From positions 14,937 through 41,310 of the forward strand of contig JH152696.1 of the NCBI GenBank assembly GCA_000226015.1: DNA of 26,374 nucleotides, read 5' to 3'. A model generated the notes under the pieces. It saw nothing but the letters and a program-made list of their open reading frames with translations, searched no databases and was not told the origin of the DNA. Each line of letters opens with the position of its first letter. The stretch's first letter is position 1. Below are positions 1 to 9,494 of the stretch, in pieces. The stretch is from Mnemiopsis leidyi (lineage: Eukaryota > Ctenophora > Tentaculata > Lobata > Bolinopsidae). The position numbers and the translations under genes were made by a program.

Positions 1-221
1 TCCGTTACCACATCGCACTGTTAACACACTAGTTCTCTGCTCACTCAGCTAGCTCCCCGTTACTATATCGCACTGTTAACACACTAGTTCTCTGCTCACT
101 CAGCTAGCTCTCTGTTACCACATCGCACTGTTAACACACTAGTTCTCTGCTCACTCCTAGCTCTTCGTTACTATATCGCACTGTTAACACACTAGTTCTC
201 TGCTCACTCAGCTAGCTCTCC
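1..221. repeat. 55-bp tandem repeat, about 4 copies, cut by left window edge
   Basis: The recognisable core gttac(c/t)a(c/t)atcgcactg recurs at 4, 59, 114 and 167, giving spacings of 55, 55 and 53 bp. Each unit also holds CACACTAGTTCTCTGCTCAC. The last copies carry small deletions. The array begins before the window, so its full length is unknown. No coding potential is seen. Confidence 0.95.
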
Positions 222-900
222 TGTAAAGTGCTATGTAACTAGAGTTTTGACCCGGTGTCTGTCCCTCTTTGTGTTGAGGAAGACTTGTTGATTGCTCGAG
301 TTAAGGTCTTGACATGATCTTGCCTGGTATGAGACGAGATGTTTTATTTACCATTGCAGTGCACGGGCAACGTGCTTTCTTGTCTGTCAATTCTTACGAT
401 GGGATTCGCGGCCGTTTGCCTCTCGTAAATTTTATGTCAGTTTTGCAAATTGTTTCCTGCCGGCTTTGAAAGGTCTGTTGACTGTGTTGTACTATGTTTT
501 GAAGCTTGATAATTGCAAGATACTTTCTTTTTGTGTCTTTGTTGTCCAAAAACTTATTTATTTGACATATTGTTCTAGTGTCCGGAGTATGCAACTTGCT
601 CAGTCGAGTTTTCGCATTTGTTGCTTTAAGATAATTAAAAATAGGATGTAGTTTCGACATGTTTTTGTATAAACTATTACGGGCAGTTAACAATTTTCCT
701 GCTAACTTTTGCGGTTGAAAGATTGTAAGTTACAATTTTTGCTTCACAAGTTAAGCCCCGAACGGCAACTCAATAACAAGAAAACGTAGTATCACTGAAT
801 CTATTTTTGAAGTAACTTTTAAACGACCGAAGCTGATCTCTATTAAAACAAAAGAAAGATAGAAGTAACTTTGCTGAAGAGTTACCTCCTCACTTATAGG
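222..900. other. Upstream region of the GMC oxidoreductase gene, no gene seen
   Basis: Only short frames with no recognisable protein are present on either strand. The segment presumably holds the promoter and 5' UTR of the oxidoreductase, whose start codon is at 901. An in-frame TAA lies near 845. I see no clear TATA box at a convincing distance. A pyrimidine-rich stretch ending in TATAG directly precedes the start codon and resembles a 3' splice site. Confidence 0.5.
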
Positions 901-3900
901 ATGACGAAGTTTCACGAACTGAAGGTACTGAATCCTCCCCTGACGTCTACTCAGAAAACATGGGGGGTTACCATGATGGTCCTTCTCACTGCCTTCTACT
1001 TCTTTTGTGAACCTTTTGAACCTGTATACCCTTCACATAAACTGAGGTAGGTTATCTCACATAACATAGGTTATCTCACATACATAGCTATTGTACCGAC
1101 AATCGACATAACCCCTGTTCTTATGATGCTATTTATTTGTATCTTCTTTGTAATTATCACTCAGCTAATCCCAGATCTAGACAAAATAATTTTGTACTCT
1201 GTCAAATAAAATACGATTGCGATCAGCCAACATGTCGAAAGGTCGAACTAAACCTTATCTATAACTTTCCTAAATAACTTTGCGTTACCCTATCTATAAC
1301 CTTTCTATAACTTTCCTAAATAACTTTGCGTAACCCTATCTATAACCTATCTATAACTTTCCTAAATAACTTTGCGTAACCCTTTCTATAACCTATCTAT
1401 AACTTTCCTAAATAACTTTGCGTAACCCTCCCTCAGAGACGAGTACGATTACATAGTGATAGGGGGAGGTACAGCAGGGAGTGTCATCGCACACCGTCTA
1501 GCTGAACTAGGCAACACCAGTATTCTCGTCATAGAGGCAGGGAGACACGACTACGATCACAGCATCAGGATACCTGCCGCCTCTATCAGTCTCCTGGACC
1601 CGGACAAGAATCTGGTGTGGAACTACAAGACAGTCCCGCAGCAGGGTAGCGCGCAGGGCTTCCTCAACAACAGGATGACGTTACCTCTCGGCAAGGTCCT
1701 CGGGGGCAGCAGTTCCATAGGTGGGATAGTTTGTTTCAATCTGGATTCCATAGTTAAACGAGCTTTGTTTTTCTTCAAATCTATAACTTTATATAAGTTG
1801 AACATGCGACGTAAGTTTGCAAGGTCAACGCCTACTTTCAATTCTGCTGTTTTATACCCGAGACAGAGGTCTGTAATATCCTACTGTCACCAGGAGACAT
1901 GATATACGGACGAGGTAACCCAGCAGACTTCAACAGTTGGGGAGCAGGGTGGTCCTGGCAGGATCTCCTCCCGTTCTTCCTCAAGGGGGAGCGTGCCATG
2001 GACATTGACAGTAGTCAGTATCACAACACTAACGGGGAACTACCGGTAAGTCCTTTGTAGGACTATTTTCGACTTGATTCAGATTTATAATAAAAAAGAT
2101 TTTGTTTTTCAAAACCCTGAGTTTTTGCTATATAAATTCTACATTCTACATCCATTTAGTCCAAACTTTACAGATTTCCCGGGGTGAAGAAGAGTGTGAG
2201 CTGAGTAACGCGTTTACCAGCGCTGCCCAGGAGCTCGGTCTAAAAGCTGTGGACTACACTTCCAAGGAACAGATCGGTGTATCTCAGACTCTCTTTACTA
2301 TGAAGTCTGGCGAGAGGTAAACTTTGTGTTTCTTCTGCTATTTTATATTCAGCTGGTTGGTTTCAGTCAAAATAGCAATGGTTAAACTGAACGATCGGAT
2401 ATCTCTTTACAAATCGCATGTAAAATATTCCTTGATTTTTAACTTATTCTCTTCTTCACTCAAGTGAAATTAGATTAAATTTCAATAATTTAGGTGGTCA
2501 GCAGCCAGAGCGTTCTTAGAGCCTGCTCTAAATAGACGGTACAAGGTTCACATGACGACAAACTCTGTTGCATCTAAAATCCTGTTTTCTGGGAACAGAG
2601 CAACACAAGTTGTCTTTAATGAGGTCCGTTTTGCTATGTTTATTGTGTATCGTATCAGATGATGATGGTTGGGAAAAAGTTACGGTCAATCCATCAAACT
2701 CATTTGCAATAATAAAATTTCGTTTGCCTCTGGAATATGAATCCAGATTTAAGTTCTAAAAAACCAGCATCTAAAAGTTGGTAAGTACGTTACTTGCTTA
2801 ATCTGCACTCATACCCCAGGACGGTGTAAACAAAGCCGTGAGAGCTACGAAAGAGATAATCGTAACTGGCGGAGCAATAGAAACTCCCAAACTTCTCATG
2901 TTGTCTGGTATCGGGCCTGCTGACGAACTCAACAAGCACAAAGTAATTCTGAGCTGAAATTTATGATATTCTTTATTCACAAATTTCTCTTGCGCCCTGT
3001 AGTTGAAACAGAGACAAATATTATTTCATCAGAGATTCATACTATTATTAGAGTGATAAGGTGGTTATTTGAGACCTTTACTGAATCCTTTCCCCAGATA
3101 CCAGTTGTAGCAGATCTACCAGTTGGAAAAGTTCTAACCGAACTTCCCCTAGATACCGGTTGTAGCAGATCTACCAGTTGGAAAAGTTCTAACCGAACTT
3201 CCCCCAGATACCGGTTGTAGCAGATCTACCAGTTAGAAAAGTTCTAACCGAACTTCCCCAGATACCGGTTGTAGCAGATCTACCAGTTAGAAAAGGTCTA
3301 ACCGAACTTCCCCCAGATACCGGTTGTAGCAGATCTACCAGTTGGAAAAGGTCTAAAAGACCCAATGAAAATATGGCTGCGTTACAAGTCGGACAACAAA
3401 GTCTCCGTAACACGTGACAAGCTGACCTCCGCTAAAAGCTTCCTCGAGTACTACTTTAACAAGGCTGGTAAGTGGAGACGGATGAAATGACCGTCTTGTG
3501 ATCAGCGCTGTGTTCTTTGATGGGTTCCCTGCACTGTTGAAGTAATAAATCTCTACTTTATTGCAAGCTCAGGCCTGTAGGAAGTTTATAAAAAGTAGTA
3601 ACAATTTTTGACGTAGATTAGGAAATCTAAAAAGATTTTCCAAGAATTTTTGGAAAATTTAAGTGCAGTTGTTTCATCTTTATGTTAACCAATTAAATTC
3701 AGCATCACAAATTTCTTCTATTAAATTTTTAAAGCATGTGCGCATTCAAACTTCAAGGCAATTCTAAAAGTTAAAACTATCTGAAAACATGATCAGCAAA
3801 ATCACATCGTTATATAATATATACTTAACAGACTCTAAAAACAGTTATTGGTATGGAACTCATATTACAGGAAAGCTATGCCATAGAATTTATAATTTAG

Positions 3901-6900
3901 ATTTTTGAACTAGGTAGTAGCTATTATGATTGATAAAGATTAAGAATCAATAATCTAAGACTAAGACATATCAAACCGATCAAATATGTGTCATACAATA
4001 ATAGTCGGCCACTTAGCCTCTTTAAATACCGTTCAATTCTATTAAACCGGTCCATCTGACATAAAGTAAATTTCGTATAATTTCTCGACAACACTCCTTT
4101 CACTCAGCCCTCCTTAACATTCGTTACTTTTTACCGTATTTGTTACAGTTGATATTTTTGTATTTTTTCTGCTCAATCTACGCGATTCAGGTGTAAAAAT
4201 AATGTATATTGCTGGGTTCAGTGTTGACAAGACCGTGGGAATTATTGCACTTTGCAAGATCAAGTATCGAAACACCCATGTTCCTCCACTGCCCATGAAC
4301 TCTGTGATCTGCTTCTCAAACTCTTCCATACCATTATCAGCATTGTAATCCGGGCCGAAACCGTTGGATTTTACCAAGGAAAGACTTGCTTTAGTAACGA
4401 TAGCAGCTATGCTTAAAACACTTCCCATGTTGGTTATCATTATCTTTAAGCTTCCAGTCAGAGCGTTTCTCCTTGCAGTAGTTGACATAGGTTTTTGATA
4501 CATCTTAATCAGTTCCCATATTGTGAGAATTGATGTCGATATTGCCACTAATTGGAGCAGAAGAACAAATGCAATTAGAATGAAATACAAAGCTACGCTT
4601 TTCATCTCATGCCCGAAAATCGAAGGATCCATATTCCAAGAAGATTGTGTTAAAGGAGAGGTGATGACCGCTGCATTCTCTGTGTCCCCTTTTCTGTAGA
4701 ACAGGACATAGACCAGACATATGTGACACAAAGCAAAGATAAGGAAGGCAAAGATTTTCTTTTCATTGATACTTCTCAGTGGGTACTTGATCTGAATAAA
4801 CCTCGTCGTAGCCAACAGTCCTGTTATGTAGCAAGGCATCAAAGCAAGGATTTGTCTGATAGTACTTCTTATTCTAACTGCAACGGTTGCTAGTTTGAAT
4901 GTTGCCATATAGTAGTCGGCACAAAATTCCTCCGTGAAGATATTTGTGCACCTATTCATGTCCCTTGGAGACAATCCTCCGATGCTAAAATCTATGGGGA
5001 TGTAGATGGAAGCTAACAAATCTGTTGTAGCCAGGAGCAAGAAGAGGTTTCTAGGAAGTGAAGAAGGTTTCAGAAAGTTTTGTCGGATAACAAGAGAATT
5101 TAGGACAGTGGAGATGAGAGTAAGCGTGAGGAGGAATAGACAGATATAAAAATCTGGGTATGAAGTTCCACCTGTTTCAATAATTGCCATGGATAGATCA
5201 GCTTCGAAAGTGTTTATGTTTATTTATATGATTTAAATATTAAACCTGTCTCCTTGATCAAGGTACTGTTAATCTTTTTCCAACATTTTCCTCCTTAAGC
5301 TTACTTGCAAATATTTCTTACGATCTATTAAACAACTTGAAATCAATGAGTATGTAGCAATGAAGCAATGACGTACCTATATCCAAAGAGCAACAACAAC
5401 GAGTCGGGCCAAAAATCAAGATTGGCCTATTAAAATTCATGCAACTGATAGTGACTTTAGACTATATATTTGGCTAAGTTTTGATAAATGTCAACTTACT
5501 TTAGCACGTGTTGGTTAAGTTTAAATTAGACAGCGCTGCTGCTCAGCTGTAATTATCATCCTACACGTGGACATTGCTAGGTCCCCTAGTAACAGGCTAA
5601 TGATCAACACAAATATTCTCCGAAAATAAGCTTACATCTTTTAAGGCGTGTCCATGATACTATGATTGAAAATTATCCAGCTCTTATCCAGTGGTGGAAC
5701 GACGCTCCCGGTGTTTATGTTTTAATTTCAATGGAATGATGCCCCAGAGTAAATGGAATGATGCCCCAGAGTAGGCTAATGAACCAACCCTCGCCATCAC
5801 TTGCCATATCTTAATTTATAATGCAGCATTTTTTGATGAAATCTAGTTTCATTGAGTCTAAATTGAAAAATTAAGAAATATAAGTAAATCGTGACCGCTG
5901 GTTGGCCCACTACTTGCTAAAATTTTGACTTTTTGACAAATTTTCAGATTCTTCTTCGGCTAAAAAGTTGGCTAAGTTTGAATCGGTTGACCTAAAAAAC
6001 GACAAAACTAAAATTTTCTTAAATCGCATTGTAAATTAATATATTATAGCTCATAGGTTGTCTATTACTCAGCTCGACCTGTTCTGTCTCCTAAAATTGG
6101 GAAATTTGTATTCTTGATATTGTAGGTTATGGGCATTGAATAGTTAATAGATAATAGTGAAAATATTTTAAATACCTGTGACCAAAAAACCTTGATTCTC
6201 TTTAACTTAACTTGCGGAGTAACCGCTAAATGCCTTTATAAGTATATAAAACAATCAAATGAAGATATGTTAAATTTCAGGTACGTGGTCTGAGACACTA
6301 CAATCGCAGACAACAGTGTTCATAGACACAAAGAAAAGTAGTTCTCAACCTGATGTCAACATTAACATGTTACGTGCAGTCGCCTTACCCAATCAGGTAC
6401 AAGCATTGATATCACACGATAGGGGAAAATTCATTGTTTTATCAATAGTTCCCATTTTGGTCCTACTAACCGCTAGCAGATTCAGCTTGCATGTTTGTCT
6501 CAAAGAAGGTCATGACATCACACCACGTGCCATGACGTCACACCACGTGCCATGACGTCACACCACGTGCCATGACGTCACACCACGTCTCATGACGTCA
6601 CACCACGTGTTGTGACGTTTTACAACTACCTTGCAGGCTGAAATACTAGGAGTGAAGTACGAGCTAGAAGACTCCTTCAACGCAGGCCTGTACGACAGCA
6701 ACACAGAGGGTTTCACTTTTGTCCCAACTCTGCTGCACCCTGCCAGCACCGGCCAGGTAATTAATATACAAGTACTACTGTAGTAGTGTACCATGTGTGT
6801 ATTGTCATGCTTTTATCTTGTTTGTTTTATACAAGTACTATTGTATTATAGTGTTTTTTATCTTGTTTGTTTTATACAAGTACTACTTCACCATGTGTGT

Positions 6901-9494
6901 ATTGTCATGCTTTTATCTTGTTTGTTTTATACAGGTACTACTATATTATCGTGCTTTTATCTTGTTTGTTTTATACAAGTACTACTGTATTATAATGTTT
7001 TTATCTTGTTTGTTTTTTACAAGTACTACTGTATTATGTGTGTATTATCATGCTTTTATCTTGTTTTTATACAAGTACTATTGTATTATCGTGCTTTTAT
7101 CTTGTTTGTTTTATACAAGTACTACCATATTATCATGCTTTCTATCTTGTTTGTTTTATACAAGTACTACTGTATAATAATGTTTTTATCTTGTTTGTTT
7201 TATACAAGTACTACTGTCTCATGTGTGTATTATCATGCTTTTATCTTGTTTTTTATACAAGTACTATTGTATTAAAATGTTTTAATCTTGTTTGTTTTAT
7301 ACAGGTACTACTGTACTATAATGTTTTTATCTTGTTTGTTTTACACAAGTTCTACTGTATTATCATGCTTTTTATCTTGTTAGTTTTCTATACTTCTCAT
7401 AATGTACATACAGAAATAATAAATGAACGACTGCACAAAGTATCCACATATATGTGGATACTTTGTGCGATATACACCATTCCTGACATGTCCTTATGGA
7501 GCTCGGTAGAGCTGGATCCAATACCCATGTTCTTGGGACAAGTTATAAAATATAAAGTAACTACAGATTGGACGTGCCATGTAATGATCAATGTGTCATC
7601 CAGGGATCCCTGAAATACATTATGTATTAATACTACATGTAATGGTAATCATGCAGCAAGAAAGCAATTAATGACTCAGCTCACAAGGCTGAAATGACGT
7701 CGGTTATATGTTCAATATTCGGAAATTTACATTTTAAAATAGGTCCGGCAAAAGTGCTTTCTACCAACGTTTGTCGTTATGAAGTTATGAGACTGAAAGC
7801 TTTTAATGTAATATCGCATAATGCCTTACTTAATAATGTGCTGGTCAGTAGAAATATCCCTTTTGTTTTAATGGAATGACCTGGTTGTTGTGCTAAATTT
7901 ATTCATAACATAAGAAGGACAATATTGCAACAGTGTAACGTGACGTTACACCACGTGACGTTACACCACGTGACGTTACACCACCCGACGTCAAACCATG
8001 TGTAACATTTCACATACACGTTTCACGTGACCTAACAGTACACGAAACTTCAGGTTCAGTTGAGAAGTACTGGAACACACGATCCTCCCCTGATAGATCC
8101 AGCTTATTTCTCTAACGAGGACGATGTAAATACTTTCCTTGCTGCGATCAGGTATTGCGTTATTCTCATTCTCTTTCACAATCATGTCTTTTTTTCCTTT
8201 TTTGCGCTTCTTGGTAATGTACGCTGATCATTTAGAAACCACTTAAAACCTAGAAATATGAGAGCACCGGCTTCTTCTCAAGATACTCGATAATACCAAA
8301 ATTAGAATTATCAAGTTAAACTAAAGGGGAGCCCCTTTAGTTTAACTGTAAAATCTGGGTACAGTGTAACAAATACAAATACATCCCAATTTCTCTACCC
8401 CTAGTCCCTAACCCGCCACTCCAGGTACTTCAGTATACCTGTAAAAACCTAGGTACATGTGTAACAAATACAAATACATTTCTCTACCCCTAGTCCCTAA
8501 CCCAGCACTTACTCCAGGTACTTCAGTATACCTGTAAAAACCTGGGTACATGTGTAACAAATACCAATACATTTCTCTACCCCTAGTCCCTAACCCAGCA
8601 CATACTCCAGGTACTTCAGATTAACTGTAAAAACCTGGGTACATGTGTAACAAATACCAATACATTTCTCTACCCCTAGTCCCTAACCCAGCACATACTC
8701 CAGGTACGTACAGAAACTAGCAGGTACAAAGTCTCTCTCTCCCTTTGTATCGGAGAAGGTAGACTACCCTGCCAACCAGCATCTCTATGACAGTGACGAG
8801 TACTGGAGACATATTATCCGACAGTTTGCTTTCACTGCCGGACATCCTAGTGGAACCTGCTCCATCGGCAAGGTATAGTTTTGGTATTGCTGCAAAGTGG
8901 CTTATTGTGCTTTTTCAATATTGTACATGTATTTTGCATATATTAACATACTAAATACTTCATCGTCAAGATAACATCTTGCGCCGCATGATACCTCAAA
9001 TATATCTTCAGATGAATGTCGTGCTATCATGGTCTAGAAAGAATTTTGGCACTTGTAACAATCATATGTTTTATAATAATAATTTTGCAATTTATAACAC
9101 TGCTTTTAAAGTTAAAAAAACTAACTTATACTCAGCGGTGTAAAACACTAACTAAGAGTGATCTAAGTTAAGTGGAAAAGTCCATCAAGAGATCACATTG
9201 GAAAAAAATCATACCCTCCACGAAAACTAAGATAAAAGTTTATCTAACTCTTGATCGTAATCCCGCACCACGATGAATGCACGCTAGACAGAGAAATATT
9301 TAGGAAAGTTATCCTGCTCTCTCCTCCAGGTAGTAGACTCAGAACTGCGAGTGAAGGGAGTTGAAGGTCTACGTGTGGTGGACAGTAGCGTCTTTCCTGC
9401 CACTGTCTCCGGAGACTCTACTGGTGTTCTCTACGGCATCGCCGAGAAGATATCTGATATCATCAAGAAGGAGAACGGTCAATTAAGTGATTAG
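901..9494 (+). CDS. GMC-family FAD-dependent oxidoreductase (glucose/choline dehydrogenase-like), 12 exons
   Basis: Exons: 901-1046, 1437-1720, 1894-2045, 2174-2316, 2494-2623, 2820-2942, 3317-3467, 6281-6396, 6637-6756, 8054-8151, 8704-8872, 9330-9494. All junctions are GT-AG and in phase, giving 598 aa. Residues about 21-36 form a hydrophobic signal or membrane anchor, so the protein probably enters the secretory pathway. The FAD dinucleotide motif GGGTAG is at 58-63. GMC signature 1 starts at G134 ([10 protein letters not shown]) and signature 2 at G303 ([15 protein letters not shown]). The conserved active-site histidine is H535 in [11 protein letters not shown]. Family members oxidise alcohols, often sugars, choline or sterols; the substrate here is unknown. 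Two departures stand out: Gly144 replaces the usual Asn of signature 1, and Asp573 (VSGDSTG) sits where SGNT usually supplies the second active-site residue. The start is the first ATG after an in-frame stop. Several introns carry tandem repeats near their ends. Confidence 0.92.
1254..1432. repeat. 46-bp tandem repeat, 4 copies, ending at the 3' splice site of GMC exon 2
   Basis: The core ATAACTTTCCTAAATAAC starts at 1261, 1307, 1353 and 1399, an exact 46-bp period. The last copy runs straight into the pyrimidine tract and CAG of the exon 2 acceptor (AG at 1435-1436). Earlier copies have CCCTATCTATAAC where the last has CCCTCCCTCAG, so only the last copy contains a usable acceptor. Confidence 0.95.
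3091..3358. repeat. 55-bp tandem repeat, 5 copies, each carrying the 3' splice site and start of GMC exon 7
   Basis: Copies begin after the AG at 3098, 3153, 3208, 3262 and 3317 (periods 55, 55, 54, 55). Each has a C-rich tract, an AG, and then about 42 bp matching the start of exon 7 (ATACC(A/G)GTTGTAGCAGATC). Only the fifth copy continues into the conserved GMC coding sequence. Copies 3 and 4 have G to A at the fourth-last codon (Gly to Arg). The frame logic is given in the findings. Confidence 0.97.
4114..5190 (-). CDS. Rhodopsin-class (class A) G-protein-coupled receptor, orphan, intronless, nested in GMC intron 7
   Basis: A 358-aa protein with seven hydrophobic segments and a short N terminus. 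TM1 holds the family Asn at N31 (VLNSLVI). TM2 holds the conserved Asp at D57 ([14 protein letters not shown]). The end of TM3 has T129-R130-F131 in place of DRY, followed by IKYPL as is usual for intracellular loop 2. TM7 has a textbook NPxxY (N325-P326-A-I-Y329). The protein departs from typical receptors: loop 2 between TM4 and TM5 has no cysteine, so the standard disulphide to TM3 looks absent, and TM6 lacks the usual CWxP. The ligand cannot be inferred. The gene lies antisense within the 2.8-kb intron 7 of the oxidoreductase. Class A assignment is firm; the subfamily is unknown. Confidence 0.88.
   Translation of the reverse strand: MAIIETGGTSYPDFYICLFLLTLTLISTVLNSLVIRQNFLKPSSLPRNLFLLLATTDLLASIYIPIDFSIGGLSPRDMNRCTNIFTEEFCADYYMATFKLATVAVRIRSTIRQILALMPCYITGLLATTRFIQIKYPLRSINEKKIFAFLIFALCHICLVYVLFYRKGDTENAAVITSPLTQSSWNMDPSIFGHEMKSVALYFILIAFVLLLQLVAISTSILTIWELIKMYQKPMSTTARRNALTGSLKIMITNMGSVLSIAAIVTKASLSLVKSNGFGPDYNADNGMEEFEKQITEFMGSGGTWVFRYLILQSAIIPTVLSTLNPAIYIIFTPESRRLSRKNTKISTVTNTVKSNEC
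5730..5773. repeat. 22-bp exact tandem duplication
   Basis: The unit starting AATGGAATGATGCCCC occurs twice back to back (5730-5751 and 5752-5773), in GMC intron 7 upstream of the antisense GPCR. No coding role is apparent. Confidence 0.95.
6511..6618. repeat. 20-bp tandem repeat, 5 copies, each joining a CRE-like and an E-box-like site
   Basis: Copies start at 6511, 6531, 6551, 6571 and 6591, with a degenerate sixth at 6611. The unit is CATGACGTCACACCACGTGC. It contains the palindrome TGACGTCA (the CREB/ATF element) in copies 2 to 5 and the palindrome CACGTG (canonical E-box) in copies 1, 2, 3 and 5. The array lies in GMC intron 8 and ends about 18 bp before the exon 9 acceptor. Confidence 0.95.
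6762..7385. repeat. Minisatellite of about 45 bp (40-60) period, roughly 13 copies, in GMC intron 9
   Basis: Variants of ATCTTGTTTGTTTTATACAA followed by GTACTACTGTATTAT recur through the segment, sometimes with an extra CATGTGTGTATTATCATGC block. The array starts only a few bases after the exon 9 donor (GT at 6757). Unit length varies, so the copies are not in register. Long open frames in three phases are a by-product of the stop-poor unit and do not resemble a real protein. Confidence 0.93.
7433..7468. repeat. Perfect 36-bp palindrome
   Basis: The left half GCACAAAGTATCCACATA (7433-7450) is the exact reverse complement of 7451-7468. There is no spacer, so the DNA could form a cruciform. 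It lies just past the end of the intron 9 minisatellite. Confidence 0.97.
7940..7990. repeat. 15-bp tandem repeat, 3 copies plus a degenerate fourth
   Basis: The unit GTGACGTTACACCAC occurs at 7940, 7955 and 7970, then degenerates (CCGACGTCAAACCATG). It is clearly related to the 20-bp array at 6511-6618 (TGACGT(C/T)ACACCACGTG) in the preceding intron. Each junction makes CACGTGACGT. It lies in the 3' part of GMC intron 9, about 65 bp before the exon 10 acceptor. Confidence 0.93.
8315..8346. repeat. Inverted repeat, 15-bp perfect arms
   Basis: GTTAAACTAAAGGGG (8315-8329) is followed by 2 nt and then its exact complement (8332-8346). It sits at the left border of the 93-bp tandem array, and its right arm is partly inside the first copy. 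Confidence 0.95.
8332..8703. repeat. 93-bp tandem repeat, 4 copies, each carrying the 3' splice site of GMC exon 11
   Basis: Each unit contains CTGTAAAA, GTGTAACAAATAC, TTTCTCTACCCCTAGTCCCT and ends CTCCAG|GTAC. The acceptor-like AG dinucleotides lie at 8423-8424, 8516-8517, 8609-8610 and 8702-8703, exactly 93 bp apart. The last one is the acceptor that joins in phase to exon 11. The first three are followed by GTACTTCAG, the last by GTACGTACAG. Confidence 0.97.

Larger units (their letters stand above)
3468..6280 (+). other. Intron 7 of the GMC gene (host of the antisense GPCR)
   Basis: This is the longest intron of the gene at 2.8 kb. The donor is G|GTAAGT at 3467/3468 and the acceptor is TTTCAG ending at 6280. 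Outside the GPCR, both flanks (3468-4113 and 5191-6280) are AT-rich with no coding frames. The 5191-5700 part would hold the GPCR promoter. Confidence 0.85.

Noticed and set aside
1-221. CRISPR-like array at the left edge
   Set aside because: Repeat and spacer are not distinguishable: the whole 55-bp unit repeats, and the window is eukaryotic. It is an ordinary tandem repeat.
2963-3220. An 85-codon frame across the acceptor array as an alternative GMC exon
   Set aside because: It corresponds to use of acceptor copy 1 and stops at 3218-3220. It would truncate the enzyme, so it is treated as a possible unproductive splice form, not a coding exon.
6793-7613. Overlapping open frames of 126-191 codons in three phases over the intron 9 minisatellite
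   Set aside because: They are translations of a stop-poor repeat in every phase, are Cys/Tyr/Phe-rich, and lack any family resemblance. The segment lies between two well-supported GMC exons.
8332-8346. Intrinsic bacterial terminator (GC stem plus T run)
   Set aside because: The stem is mid-intron in a eukaryotic gene and is not followed by a T run.
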